Source: Mermis nigrescens (lineage: Eukaryota; Nematoda; Enoplea; Mermithida; Mermithidae). Taken from it: a stretch of 64,000 nucleotides of DNA. The notes under the pieces are model-generated. The model had not been told where the DNA came from and ran no database searches. It saw only the letters and a program-made list of their open reading frames with translations. Position 1 is the first letter of the stretch. Each line of letters opens with the position of its first letter. Made by a program: the position numbers and the translations under genes. The stretch spans positions 1,176,242 to 1,240,241 of the forward strand of contig JAVLUZ010000191.1 in NCBI GenBank assembly GCA_036768485.1, in the 5' to 3' direction. Shown here one piece after another: positions 22,501 to 35,479 of the stretch.

Positions 22501-23029
22501 ATCCAGACTTCCTCACCGCACGCAAGGTTTAAAAACGTCATAACAACTGATTCAATCAATTCCACTGAAAAGACTTCACTTATGTTTGTTTTTGACCTTA
22601 AATTTACCACAATCTCTCTACCCGGAATTTCATCCTTCTCTTAAAATCCAACATGCACGTCTGCCTGCAGCTCTAATAGATGCAGCAGCAGTTCGCTACA
22701 TATCTCAGTGTACACAATCCTATATTAAAAAATTAAATTGTTTTTTATCAATGACGCATCATTAAATTCTTGATTGCGTCGGCTCAATTTCAAGGGTATT
22801 CAAATGGTTTGTTAAAAAGCTAAAAAAAATAACTGGGGCAAAGTAATAGTGCAATCATAAATAAATTACAAGTATTCACCATTGGGAAAGGTAGAATTGT
22901 TCAAGTGAATAAGATCTTACCTTGAATTATAGAATAGACTAGTAAGTTTGCATAGAATCATAATTATTTTCATTCATTATCACAAAATCATTATTATTTT
23001 ATTATTTCTCTATCGATCCTATTCTGGTA

Positions 23030-25180
23030 TAATATACCGGCGCGGCACAGCTATAATCATAGGTAGCGCGTTAACGCTTACCAATAATATACTTGGGCAC
23101 CCCTACAGAGTGACTCCCTCCCCTACAGCAACACTGGGACATTTATGGCAGGTGCGGCCATTTGAAAGATAGATATTTAAAAATCCGGATGTGCTCTTTT
23201 CGATTTTGGTTTACACTCCACATCGAGTGTATAATGAGCGTGTAAAATTTTGGCGTAGCGTCATAACATATAAAAACTTTTGACGGTTGTCGCGAACAAT
23301 TTTTAAATAATTCAGCGTAAACGCCTCATACAATTTAATTTTATAGAATTGTAAAGAATGAAACTCTCTGAATACGGTATTTTTTGTTTTTGTTTCTTCA
23401 TTCAGTTCTCTAGGGCGGTGTAAAGAGTGCAAAAACATACGGGTGTAAAGATAGATTTTGGTCGCGTTTTCAAATATTTATGTCTCCCAACAAATCCGTT
23501 TATAAGTTCGAAAAAATTTTTACTGATAGAAATGTAGTAGGACCTAAGGGCTACTTTCTGCTTACCTTCAAATTCTTTTACACTAAATGCGGAGTTAGAT
23601 CTAGAGGCTTTAAAGTTTCCAACTGTAGCGGATAGTGTAGAAAGCAGGTTTTGTCAGAGATTTCTCTGCCGGCCAACTTCTCCGCTTATAAGTGCGAGAC
23701 AAGTTGAATGAAATGAACATGAAGTACGTTCTAGGGGCTACACGTCGTATCTAATAGCGTTTAAAAACCCAATATTGACTCACTTCTGCAGGTGTAAAAT
23801 TCAAAATCAGGGGTATCACACGGGGCAGAAAAAAACACGTTTCCTTCCCTTTTTTGATTGGTCAATGACTCAAATATGAAGTGGAGCTAAAGTTATCCAC
23901 TCAAAAACGTACTAAAACTTCAATGCTATAAAGTGGCTCAAACTGAATTTCATTTACACCCAATCAGAAGTTAGCTTCAGATTTTTAAAGTTTACTCCTC
24001 TGCCAGTAAGCGAAAAAACACGTTTTTACGTTTTTTAGTTTTCCAACTCCAACGTTTACAATAACAGACGCGCAAAGTATACTAAAAATTAAGCATATTT
24101 CAAAGGTTACACATCACACTTGGTCGCGTCCTCAATACTGAGTTAGATGTGAAGGTGTAAAGTTTAAAATCTGGTGTAAAAATTACGGTTTTTCGCTGAC
24201 TTCTTATCAGCCAACTTCTCCGGTTATGAATTAGGTTGTGCTGCGGACTATTCTTAAAAATGAAGTACGTGTCGGCGGTTACAAACCACACTTGGTCGGA
24301 AATACTCTACACTCTATACTGAATTATTTCTAGAGGTGCTAAAGTACTAGCTCTGTGCTGAAAAAACGTTATTACAATTATTCTGTCTGCTTAGTTCCCC
24401 GTGTATGAATTGGTATGTCCGCTCTTATATAAAACATTAAGAACGTCTCAAGGGTTACACATCGCAGTAAGATGCACTTCTTTACGCTTAATATTGTGTT
24501 AGTTCTGGGGTGTAAAATTCTAAGTCTGGGGTGAAAAACACGTTTCTGCATCGGTTTTGTTAACGATCTTCTTCCGTTATGAGTGGGGACAAGATCTCAA
24601 CTCTAAGGACGTCTAGCGCTTAAGAATCACACATTCTACCGAAATAATTAGTTTGCAGTCAATGGAGGTGTAATCTACTTTACACTAAAGGTTTAATTTG
24701 GTCCCGAGTGTTGCGGAGGGTCAATTTTTCTGCAAAACGATCATTTAATATATATCAGGATTACGAATCAGGTTTTAAACATTCTTTACACTGAGCAGTT
24801 GTGTGAAATTTATTCTGAGAATTAAGTTCAGCTACAGAGCATTGCCGAAAGTAAATTAAAAGAAAAAATATTTTCCGGAACATAAGGATTTCTGCGTACT
24901 ATCAGGAATACGAACCTGACTGCCATTCTCTATACACCCTCTAGTAGTATAAATTATACGCTTCAGGTTAACTACATGTCTGTGAGGTTTTACGTTGTAA
25001 GAGCTAAGTTATATTACAAACTGCTCTCCGAAAAATCAGCGATTATACTTTACACTAAAGGTTTACTTTGGTCCCAGAGTATTGCGGAGGGTTAATTTTT
25101 TCTGCAAAACACGTTGTATGAGGTAACTTTTTTAAAGGACCCTTTTAGTGTTATTCGAGTATTTCATTTCGGCAAGTTAC
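23030..25180. repeat. GTGTAAA satellite block S2
   Basis: The block opens with the palindrome-like GGTAGCGCGTTAACGCTTACC at about 23060 flanked by ATAATATAC. It continues with GTGTAAA-rich blocks that share long words with S3 and S4 (TGAGCGTGTAAA, CTTCTCCGCTTATAAGT, GTAAAGAGTGCAAAAA). It ends with inverted 140 bp units marked GATTACGAATC (24770) and AATACGAACCTGACTG (24905). A T module follows at 25190. Small frames on either strand have no protein features. Confidence 0.75.
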
Positions 25181-25189
25181 CTCTGCGTT

Positions 25190-25425
25190 CCTTGATCGAT
25201 TCACTCAGATCATGCTAATCAAAAGTAGGGTACTAGCAAAGGAAAATGCTCCAATGAAAGTAAAAGGACAAATATACTTGGAATAGCGGATTATTAAAGG
25301 ATATAAAAGGAGGTGACTTGAAAAAGTCACCTATGCGCGTAAAAAATCATCGGAATCTTCTAAAAATCAGAGTTGTCTAAGCAACACAAAAATTGAAGTA
25401 TATTCTGAGGCCTCTAAAATCAGAA
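25190..25425 (-). repeat. T module, minus orientation
   Basis: AAAGTAGGGTACTAGCAAAG, then AATGCTCCAATG, TATACTTGG, TATAAAAGGAGGTGACT and GAAGTATATTCTGAGGCCTC. It is the diverged inverted partner of 26315-26500, at roughly 80% identity by eye. The pair encloses about 0.9 kb that contains repeat R3. Confidence 0.75.
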
Positions 25426-25784
25426 AGGTGTTAAATTAAAACATTTCTCACTGGTTTAGTAAAGAGTTTGGAGGGAAACGTAGGCCTGCGCTAAGTGGCC
25501 TATATTTAGTCAAGGCTCAATAGATGAATTATAACATTCGCATCATACTGTTTATTATGGCTCTACAATTACACGTGTTATGCTAGCATGATGATATGAT
25601 ACAGGTTCATTTTCCTCCGTTTTGGCATCCTACGATGAGCTCCGGTCCATCATTAGGCACTATTGCATTTGTTTGCATGCTTATCTCGCTCACTCTTCTT
25701 GCGCCGTGTCCTAAATTCTTTGGTGCAAACCTGTTTGCACATATTTAGTGCTTATGCGCGCTTCTATGCTATCAAATATGGGCG

Positions 25785-26230
25785 TGGAGAGTCTGGGGGA
25801 TAAACCATGCACGCACAGCATGGGAATTCCGGGAGGAGGAATTATAAAGTGCCTTTTTAGAATTAAAAATGGTAGATACGCGTCGAAAACATCGTTTACA
25901 GCGAAAAGAATGGGAAGAGTCGGAACAAATTGAACGAAATATAGTCAAAACATGAAGTATAATTGTGCGAAGCACAAAAAAGGGAACTTTCAAAAAATCG
26001 CCAATTCTGAGGGGATGAAAAGGTTTTTACAAGGTGTAAAAATTTTGGGGGGGGGGGGGTAAACCCCTTCCAAGATCATGTATGTTATACAACCCCCGAA
26101 AACGTTGAAAAACCCACGACAGATTACTGTAGACTCCAGAATTCTATTTTAGAGTAACATTTTTGACAATTTATGGCGATTTTTTAATGATTTAACCCCC
26201 ACCCCTTCAGAATTTTTTGCTGCCCATGTA
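25785..26230. repeat. Dispersed repeat R3 copy 2 joined to R1-like end
   Basis: GCATGGGAATTCCGGGAGG, GTCGAAAACATCG, TTCAAAAAATCGCCAATTCTG, a G run and ACCCCTTCCAAGATCATGTATG. The last 80 bp (CCACCCCTTCAGAATTTTTTGCTGCCCA) is an inverted R1 start. It lies between the two T modules. Confidence 0.55.
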
Positions 26231-26314
26231 TGGTTGTCATTGCAGGAGCGGCTCTTCATGTTTACATTTAGTTAAGGTTGTCAAACTGAGGCCACAATTA
26301 CTTTCTTCTGTAGG

Positions 26315-26500
26315 CCGCAGAATATACTTCGATTTTTGTGTTGCTTAGAGGAACCTGATTTTTAGCAGATTCTGATGATTTTTGCGCGTATCGGTAACTA
26401 TTTCCTAGTCCCCTCCTTTAACGTCTTTAATAACCCGCTATTATAAGTGAATTTGTCCTTTTTGTTCCATCGAAGCATTTTTCTTTGCTAGTACTTATCT
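26315..26500 (+). repeat. T module, plus orientation
   Basis: GGCCGCAGAATATACTTCGA, then CTAGTCCCCTCCTTTAACG, TTTGTTCCATCGAAGCATTT and TTTGCTAGTA. It is the right-hand partner of 25190-25425. Confidence 0.8.
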
Positions 26501-28620
26501 ATACATGTGTATCTTGCAAAAATTTTCAATTGAGACCAAAGAGAAGAATATAACTTTTTCCATTGTCTCGCCACATGAACATTTACATAAGCCTAAACAA
26601 GCGTTCAAGAACCCAGTAGGTCTAATCAATGGTGGATAGGCTTATTGGGTCCTCGTACACCAGCTCAGGTTAACAGATAGTACAAAACTAAACCTTAACT
26701 TTTAACATTCTCCGCATAAATTAGCAAAGTAAAAATTTTTGTTTTAAAATAAACATCTTTTTGTGATCGGCAGTCCCGAATTATTTTAATTTTCTAATTT
26801 TGAGAAAATAAATTCCTTAAAAAATCCTATACTTCCTTGGCTCCTCAAGCGCCTTAAAGCACGACTTGAATAAAATGCGTTTATCAAACCAAGGACAATG
26901 AGCTGAAATCCTCTCTGGTTGTGTAAAACACAACCAAAATTTACTTTTTCTTCTTTTCTGCTTAAGCATTGTAGTAGTTTTTTGATCGTAATTCATTGAA
27001 AAAATAATTTTCCTGAAAAATAACTCACACATTTGGAAAAAGCATAAAGAATTGCACAAAATGAACGGTAAAAGCAAGTGTCAATAATGCGTAATTTCAA
27101 GTATATTCGGCTTTTTTCATCTGAGCATTTTTTTCATACCAGTACCCTATTTTAATTCAGCTTAACAATTCGGAGGTCAGAATTATTCACAAACATATCA
27201 TTCTCATTGTAAACAAGACAAATCTAACCTTGTTTAAACACAGTTACATTATCAAACCAATTTCTTTACACTTAGCAAAACAATATCCAAAAAACAGGCC
27301 TTTGTAGAAAATTGTATTCTGTGCAGTTACATACTATAGAATTTTATTCTGCATTATGGTAAGAGCCATGAAGAACACTTCAAAAATCAGGGTCGAAATT
27401 ATGGGAAAGGGGGACAGGGGGGCGGCCGCCCTCTTCCATTGGCACAAAATAATGCGCAAAATTAAAGATTTTTGAGCGATTTTTAGCGATTTCCGGGTTA
27501 AAACGGCTAATTTTTCCGCATAGTCAGGGTTCCGCCCCACTCCTTAGGGGTACCGCTCCCTTGGGAAAATCGAAAATCCTGAATCCGCCACTGTCAAAAA
27601 TCACCATATAGATCAACGACCTGTGAGCGTAAAGAAAATCGAAAGTTAGATCCGCAATTGTGATGCTATGGGAACATTTTAAAAATTAACTTCTGCAACG
27701 ATCTGGGAGCTAAACTTGATTATCTGTATAGACGCTACGCTCCTACAAATAGCTCAAAAATAGAGGGCTAATAACGAGTGTGAAGGAATGCAATGAAGTT
27801 CAATTTGTGGCAAGCTGACAACAAAATATTGTTTATCACTCAAATCTTATATTTTCTAAATTTCTATGCCATACAAATTTGCTAGGCATCAATACTGAAT
27901 TGTTCACAGGATGATAACAAAATCTAAGATCATCTGATATCTAAATGTAGATCAACAATCACTGGATGTAGAGAAAAATTTAAAATCAGTGATGTTTCGC
28001 TGAACCTTCGAAAAATTAGCATCCTGCAACGCTCTCTGCAGCTGGAATTTATTTTAAGTGTAAACTTTGCACCTTCATGAATGAAGCACCATTAAGTGTA
28101 AAAAACGCAATAGTCCAATGTGTAGCGCTTAAACCAGGACGCACTTTTTGCACAATTAACACGTTGCATCTATAAGCGGAGAGACTTGCAAAAATCTGGT
28201 TTTCCTCAACTTTTTACACTTGAGGTAGTGCAGATCTAGAGCCGTGAGTATAAACAAATTTTTAAAACAGATTCGAATATTTAAATTAAGGCCGAAAATT
28301 AAATAAAACTTGGCCCTCCTCAAGTGATAATAAAGGTATGAATTTTTGGTGTAAGCTTTCACTAACTAATAGCCCGGCAGTCAGAAAAGTAGGTGATATT
28401 TAAGAAAACACGGGCAATGAGTTTCTTAATCATCTACTTTTTTAGATACTGCACCTCACAGATGCGCGCTATTATTGCTGTGGAGGCTGCTCATATTTTG
28501 AGCTAATTATGCATAGGCACATTCGCGCTAATGCGCTTATGTGTGTAGGTGCAAATCCAGAGACAATAATTTGTAAAACAGCAATATTAGATCATACTGA
28601 ATGATCAAGAATATGCTTTT
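26501..28620. other. No gene recognised; scattered repeat fragments
   Basis: Fragments of the T module (27108-27170: TCTGAGCATTTTTTTCATACC) and of the GTGTAAA family (27600-28380) occur. A GC-richer patch at about 27380-27570 (GGGGGACAGGGGGGCGGCC) is R-type repeat. The minus frames at 26817-27077, 27334-27540 and 28156-28362 do not resemble known proteins. Confidence 0.4.
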
Positions 28621-28635
28621 CACCGTTTTAAAAAC

Positions 28636-30890
28636 GATTGTGTCCCAACATGGCCACCAGTCCCAACACGGCCACCATCCCAACACGGCCACCGTCCCAA
28701 CATGGCCACCGTCCCAACAAAGCCACTTTCTCAACAAGGCCACTATCACTGGTTTTTAATCACTTAAGTAGGTATTAAAAGTTAATTACATGAAGGTAAT
28801 TAGGCATGGATATACATGTGATAGCAATTAAATTGATGACTAAAGTTAGTTTATTGCATGCATAAAAAATTTTGCATGCAACGAAGTACTGTTCTGCACT
28901 GTGGTCGGGTTGTGCATGTTGGGCGCATCGGAAACATTGAATATTTGTTAATAGTTTCAAAAAGCGGTAGGTAGTCAACAGTCGGCACACAATTACCAAA
29001 CAAGATACAGCTTAATGTAAATACGATTTTATTTATCGCATCGTGCACCTCATTGACAATAAAACAGGTATGTATGTAGGTAGTGCAGTGTCAAGATATT
29101 GAAAAGGTAACGTCCAGGGTGACCGACAGTCCCGGGTCATCGACAGTCCCGGGTGACCGACAGTCCCGGGTGACCGACAGTCCCGGGTCACCGACAAATA
29201 GTATAGAAATAGATCTGTCAATCAAAAAAATTCCCGAGTGACCGACAGTACCTACTGATCGACTGTTCCGAGTGGCCGACAGTCCCGGGTGGTCGACTGT
29301 ACCGGGTGGCCAACAGTCCCGAGTGGCCGACACTGTACCGGGTGATCGATAGATGGCATGAAAATTCCCAAATGACCCGGTTGTACTATTACTATGGATA
29401 AATATTTTTTAAAATCGAAATACGTAGTTTTTCATTCTCTTAGAACAGCAATAAAGTTTGCACTGGCATAAATGTGAGTATCAACTTATTACATGTACAT
29501 ATTGTATTGTATTTAAATTTATTATATGTGCATATTTACTAACAATTTTGTATCAAATAACAAATATTCATTTTTGTCCAGTCGTCTTTAAGATCTCGAA
29601 TTACTTATATTTTTGTGCGCGTTAAATTCGGCCTAGATCGTAGTTTCACATGCGCTATGGAATACATAAGCAATAAATCGCGTTTAGGCACCTTCAGAAT
29701 CAAAAAATTATAAAATAAAACCTCATTTGCATTCTGAATCGGGCGGATACTCAAACCTTTTTGGTCAAAATAAACATTTTCAAGTGAAGCGTTGCACAGT
29801 ATTTTCGAAAACTGAGAAACTGGCTGCATAAAAGTCTTGGCTACGCCTCTGTTTTTGATTAAATGGCGAGTAAATCATTTGATGGTACATTCGCAGCACT
29901 GAAGTTACACAAATATGTAGCTGTAATTTTGCAGCCACGATGAGTTTAAGTAGGATAGCACTAAATATTACGAAATGTAAATAATGAGGCCTTTTTACCA
30001 AATCCTGCATGTTTTAAATTTGTTATGAATTCATATGAGCAATGTTATTGCATTGGTAAAACTATTTATGTGCATAAATTGGTACCAACTTAAAAAAGGC
30101 ATTAATTTTCCGGAATCATTTGTCAGTTAAGAATTTTCATGACAATTTTATTATTATACCACTTGTCGGTCACCCGGGACTGTCGGCCACCCGGTACATT
30201 CGGCTACCCGGGACTGTCGGCCATCCGGTATAGCCGGCCACCCGGCACTGTCGGCCAGACGGGAATTTTTTTAGATTGACAGATCTATTCTTAAAACCAT
30301 TTGTCGGTCACCCAGGACTGTCGGTCACCCGGGACTGTCGGTCACTTGGGATTGTCGGTCGTCCGGGACACAATCATCAAAAATGTGCCGTTGAAAAAAG
30401 GAGACACATACCTATGTGGATTAGGTTAAAAATAGAAAACTTATGCCCAAAAACAGTATAAAACAGTCGGTGTCGTTTCGTGGCACATTTTGCTCTTAAT
30501 CTGCTAGTGTCAATACTACATCTTAAAAATCGATATGAATGATTTTGGACCAGTCCAAGAATTTTTTGAATCAGGAATTATCGTATAGCCTGTTAATTGT
30601 TGAATCGCGAAATCATCCTAACAATTACTATTTGTTTAAAAAGAAATCTCCTAAACGTCTGTCCAATAACGTTTCAAATTATTATTATATTTGCAAGTTT
30701 TGTTTGGTGGTAGCCTTGATGAGACAGTGGCTTTGTTGGGACGGTGGCCATGTTGGGACGGTTGCAATGTTGTAACTATGGCCATGTTGGAATTTCGGTG
30801 GCTGTGTTGGGACGGTGGTCTTGTTGGGATCGGTGGCCGTGTTGAAATTTTGGTGGCCATGTTGGGACGGTGGCCATGTTGGGACGTTCA
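28636..30890. mobile_element. Foldback element FB-A1 (17 bp array arms), carries nested FB-B
   Basis: The left end is GATTGTGTCCCAACATGG and the right end is CCATGTTGGGACGTTCA. Flanking TTTAAAAAC (28627-28635) and CTTAAAAAC (30891-30899) agree at 8 of 9 bases, as a target-site duplication would. Each arm is a tandem array of a 17 bp unit, GTCCCAACACGGCCACC, inverted between ends (28640-28752 and about 30715-30888). Inside the left arm, 28760-29090 is near-identical to 37995-38320 of FB-A2. A second foldback element interrupts the middle. There is no transposase, so it is non-autonomous. A 9 bp duplication with repeat-rich inverted arms fits MULE/Foldback types. Confidence 0.85.
29107..30375. 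mobile_element. Nested foldback element FB-B (17 bp GTCCCGGGTGACCGACA array)
   Basis: This element lies inside FB-A1 in the reverse orientation. The left end GTAACGTCC and right end GGGACACAATC are the inverted counterparts of the FB-A termini (GATTGYGTCCC / GGGACGTTAC). Its arms are arrays of a different 17 bp unit (about 29113-29350 and 30165-30370, inverted). The flanks ATTGAAAAG and ATCAAAAAT look like a decayed 9 bp duplication. The uninterrupted FB-A2 copy reads ATGAAAAATGTG at the same point, giving the empty site. The 0.8 kb core has no recognisable protein. Confidence 0.75.
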
Positions 30891-31342
30891 CTTAAAAACA
30901 GCTAGTTAATCAAAGAATCATCATAATAATGTTCAGAAATCTATACACATATGCATGTATATAAACTGTCCGCTATATAAGAGCAGATATAATTAGTCTC
31001 AAACTACGTATGTAATGCTAACTGCTGAGATAAATAGGTAGGTATCTACGCAATTTGATAAATTAGCCGTATTATTGTGGCTTAGCATCATCGAACGTGC
31101 AATTTCTAGAAACCTGATATTATAATAGTTTTCTTGATCCAACCTGCTAAAGGGAAAATTAGCATCTTGGTCAACGAAAAAGAATATCGGAGCATTTCAT
31201 TGGAACATGTTTATTGCACAGGTAAAACAAACATACAGCCTACATACTTTGAATAGCGAGTAAAGTCAAATTTGTCTGAATTGTAAGAACACACGACTGA
31301 CTACGAAAATGAAATAGAGCTAAATATACCCCAACTAGCAAA

Positions 31343-32165
31343 GAAAAATGCTCCGATGGAACAAAAAAGGGGAATATACTTGGGATTGTGAATTATCGAG
31401 GATGTAAAAGGAGGGGACTAGGAATCTCCCTATGTTATATGCCAAAAATCGCAAAATATGTTAAAAATCAGACTTTCTCTAAACAATGCAAAAAATCGAA
31501 GTATATTCTGCGGTCTCTGAAAAAACGTATTATTTTAAAATAATTTTCTCTGATTGACATAATATCTTAAAAGCATATTACGTAATGCAACTTTTTGCAG
31601 ACTTCATTCAACTTTGAGTTGCTTAATAATGTGACTGAAAGTGAAATGCTGTTAACAAATCATAATTAAGTTGTTCGTATTTCATTATTACTAAGCATGT
31701 CACTTAGCAGATACAGCCATTCTAAGTGTCAAAGTGCAAGCAATATTCAAATTACCAAAAAATTGATTGAAAAAAGCAGCGAATTAGCAATGCAGTAGCT
31801 AAGCGAATTGAATGAAATAGTACATATCGATGCATTCAAGACAATCGATGATATTGTTGGTTCAAAGCAGTAGGAAACACGGAAGCTGACGTGCAACAGA
31901 CCTTATGTAGATACTCTTTTACACATGTCTACAACAATTGTTTACTAAACTTTTACATTTTACAAAGGCCGCAGAATATACTTCGATTTTTTGCATTGTT
32001 TAGAGAAAGTCTGATTTTTAACATATTTTGCGATTTTTGGCATATAACATAGGGAGATTCCTAGTCCCCTCCTTTTACATCCTCGATAATTCACAATCCC
32101 AAGTATATTCCCCTTTTTTGTTCCATCGGAGCATTTTTCTTTGCTAGTACCCTACTTTTAATTAG
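31343..32165. mobile_element. T-T palindromic element with near-perfect long arms
   Basis: ACTAGCAAAGAAAAATGCTC at the left and its exact complement at the right begin inverted arms of about 185 bp (31343-31530 and 31975-32162). No mismatch was seen by eye until CGAAGTATATTCTGCGG. The arms enclose about 440 bp of non-coding AT-rich DNA. Such identity suggests recent insertion or gene conversion. Flanks TACCCCAA and TACCCTAC may be a degraded duplication. Diverged copies of the arm recur as T modules elsewhere. Confidence 0.8.
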
Positions 32166-32219
32166 CAAGATTTGGAAATACAATACTAGATTCCATTTAC
32201 TGTGCGGTTCTTCTAATAA

Positions 32220-35200
32220 TTGAATGGTTTAAACTTTACAAAGCTACTAGTTGTAGAAGAAACAAACATTCTGATTAGTAATTCTTATGTTACGTAGAAC
32301 ATCCTGTAAAGAAATATGCTTCCAAAACTTTCTAGAGCTAAACTTAATTTACATTTTAAACTTTACACAAGAGTGTAAAGAATTTTAGTGGGATTAATAA
32401 TTTCGATATTGCTCTGATATAACGATCAGCATTTATTAAGAAATGAAACCTCTATAATGTTCTAAGAACAAATTAACATTAGGTGTTAATCACTTTACAC
32501 TACTCTTCATGCGCCCCTAGCAGACGTATCACATCTGTTTCCATATATATTTTACGACTTTAGGGAAAAAATAAGTTACCGTGAGGCTCTAGAATGAAGC
32601 TTATTATATAGTGTAAACTTTACACTAGCAACGAGTGTAAAGAAGATTTTAGTCGGATTTGTAAATTCGATATTACTCGGATATTACGATCAACATTCAT
32701 GAAAAAATTATGTCTCCATAACGATTTAATGACAAATAGACACAGATGTAAACCACTTTACATCACTGTTGAGTGTAAACAAACGCGCCCAGCTGACGTC
32801 CCTTATTTGATTCCATGTAAATTTTCAGATTTCGGCAAAAAATTTAGGTTTTTGCAAAGCTCTAGAACGAAGATTAACCACTTTACATCACTGTTGAGTG
32901 TAAACAAACGCGCCCAGCTGACGTCCCTTATTTGATTCCATGTAAATTTTCAGATTTCGGCAAAAAATTCAGGTTTTCGCAAAGCTCTAGAACGAAGATT
33001 AATTAGCAGTGTAAACTTTACACAACCGCCTAGTGTAAAGAGGACTTTATTCCGATTTGTAAATCTGATATTACTCGGATATTATTATCAACATTTATGA
33101 AAAAATTGCATGTCTACAATGGTCTGAGGACAAATAAACAATGAGTGTAAACTACTTTACATCACTGTTGGATGTAAACAAACGCGCCTACGTGACGTCT
33201 CACATTTGATTCTTTGAAAATTTCTAGACTCCAGGAAAAAATTAGGTTTCTGGAATGCTCAAAAACGAAGATAAATACATTTGTAGTGTAAACTTCATGT
33301 AAACACCTAGTGTAAAGAAGATTTTGGTCAGATTCGTAATTTTGATATTGTTCCGATATTACGATTAATATTTATGAAAAAATTAAGTCTCCATAATGTT
33401 CTATGGGCAAACTAACAATAGGTGTAAACCACTGTACAACACTGTAGAGTGTAAACATACGCGCCAGACTGGCATATCAAATTTGGTTCCTGGTCTATTT
33501 CTAGACTTGATAATCGTGTCCCTGACTCATAACCGGAGAAGCAGGCAGAAAAAACAAGACAAAAACGCATTTTAAACACCAAATTTTTGACTTTACACTC
33601 GCTAAATATTAATGTATACACAATTTGCTTTGACATGCACCCGATATAAAGCACTTTATTTTTATTCTATTGGACTTATCCCGACTTCTGGACGGAGAAA
33701 GTGGCGAACAAAAAAAGCAACAAAAACGTATTTTCCATCATTTAGAACACTGTAAACTTTAAAATTCCGTACCGAACTCCCCATTGAGTTTAAAGAAATT
33801 CGGTTTGGTACAATTTGTAGCTTTTAAATCGTAGTACATTCCTGTGTGCCAAAATTCTCTTGCAAAAATTATTTGGTATGATTTATTAATCAAAATTCGG
33901 AAAAAACGTGTTTTTTCGCCCATTTTTTACCTCTGATTTCGAACTTTACACCCCCATAAATAACTCAATATTGCGTTTTTTAAATGCGGTTTGCTGCGAT
34001 GTGTAGCCTCTGAGAGGCACTTTATTACTGCTGTATTCAATTTACCCTGACTCATAAGCGGGAAAAATTTGGCAGAGAAATCTTAGTTAAAATCCGTTTT
34101 TTACACCATCCACTAGAGTGTAAACTTTAAACCCCAGGATCTAACTCACCATAGAGCATATAAGACTTTGCTTATATGCAGAATGTAACCCTTGATCCGC
34201 TCTACATTTCTGTCAGAAAACATTTTAAAAAACTAATAACCGGAGTTAGTATCGGACATAAGCAGGTTGAAAACTCGACCAAAAAGTGCTTTTTCACCCC
34301 CAGATTTTCGCACTCTTTACACTGCCATTCGATAACTAATGCGAATTTCAAAAAACAAAAAAAGTGCCATCTGTAGAATTCATCCCTCTATTATCCTATG
34401 CTGTTCAATTCTTCAAGTCATCAATACTCAGTTGTCCACATGCCGCAGTAAAAAGGTCCCAAAATTTGTCCTATGTTATAACGTTACACAAAAACTTTAC
34501 ACCTTCTTTACACAGTCAGTTTTGAGTTTCAAGAAAAACAAAAAAACACAGGCAGCGAATTTTTTTATTATCTTTCTTTTAAAAAAAACCGCACCTTCCA
34601 GAAGTGTCCCGTTATAGCTGTAGAGGGGGTGCACAGGTGTTAGGGGTACCCAAGTATATTATAGGTACGCGCTAACGCGCTACCTAAGATACATATGTTG
34701 TCATTTGCTTATAACTGAAATCATTTAAGTTTAACGTAAACATCGAATAATTTCAAATTTTTCCACCAGTTTTTTATCGATTGTTACACAAAATTACAGC
34801 TTAATATATCATAGGTAGCGCGTTAGCGCGTACCAATAATATACCTACTTGGGTTGGGTCCTCGAAGCATATGACTATCCCCCAACAGCAACATTGGGAC
34901 ATTTCTGGAAGGTGCGATTTTTTTTAAAGTTAGATAATTAAAAAATTTTGAGCAGAATTTTTTGTTTATACTCAATACCGACTTTGTAACGAGCTAATGA
35001 GTGTGGTAAAGTTTTGACGCAACGCTGTAACATAAGGCGATTTTTGTGGTTTTTTTAGGACCGCTTGTACACAACTCGGAGTAAATACCTCATGCGATTT
35101 AATAGTACAGAATTGGAAAGAATATAATTTTCTTGAGACACCTTTTTTTAAATTTCGCATCAGTTCTCGAGGGGGTGTAAAGAGTTTTAAAATATGTGGT

Positions 35201-35440
35201 TAAAAACCAGTTCCGATCGGATTTTTGACTTGCTTATGTCTGGCAACAAATCCGGTTATGAGACTCAAAATTTTATTTTGATAGAAATGAACTACGACTC
35301 AGTGGCTACTTTTGGTTCAACAGCAAACTTTTGTGCACTCAGTACAGAGTTAGGTATGGGGTGTAAACTAAACACTCTAGTGGGTGATGTAAGAAAACAG
35401 GTTATGTCAAGAATTTTTCCGCCAAAAATAGAGTAGGTCT
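32220..35440. repeat. GTGTAAA satellite block S3
   Basis: Units with GTGTAAACTTTACAC recur from 32350. A longer unit containing CGCGCCCAGCTGACGTCCC and CAAAGCTCTAGAACGAAGAT is duplicated almost exactly at 32745-32870 and 32880-33000, and diverged again at 33150-33300. From 33.5 kb the words match S2 and S4 in inverted order. Two palindromic GGTAGCGCGTTAGCGCGTACC-type motifs lie at about 34660 and 34815. The segment ends near a partial T module (35441-35476). No credible gene is present. Confidence 0.75.
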
Positions 35441-35479
35441 AAAGGGTTCCATCGGAGCATTTTTCTTTGTCAGTTAGGT

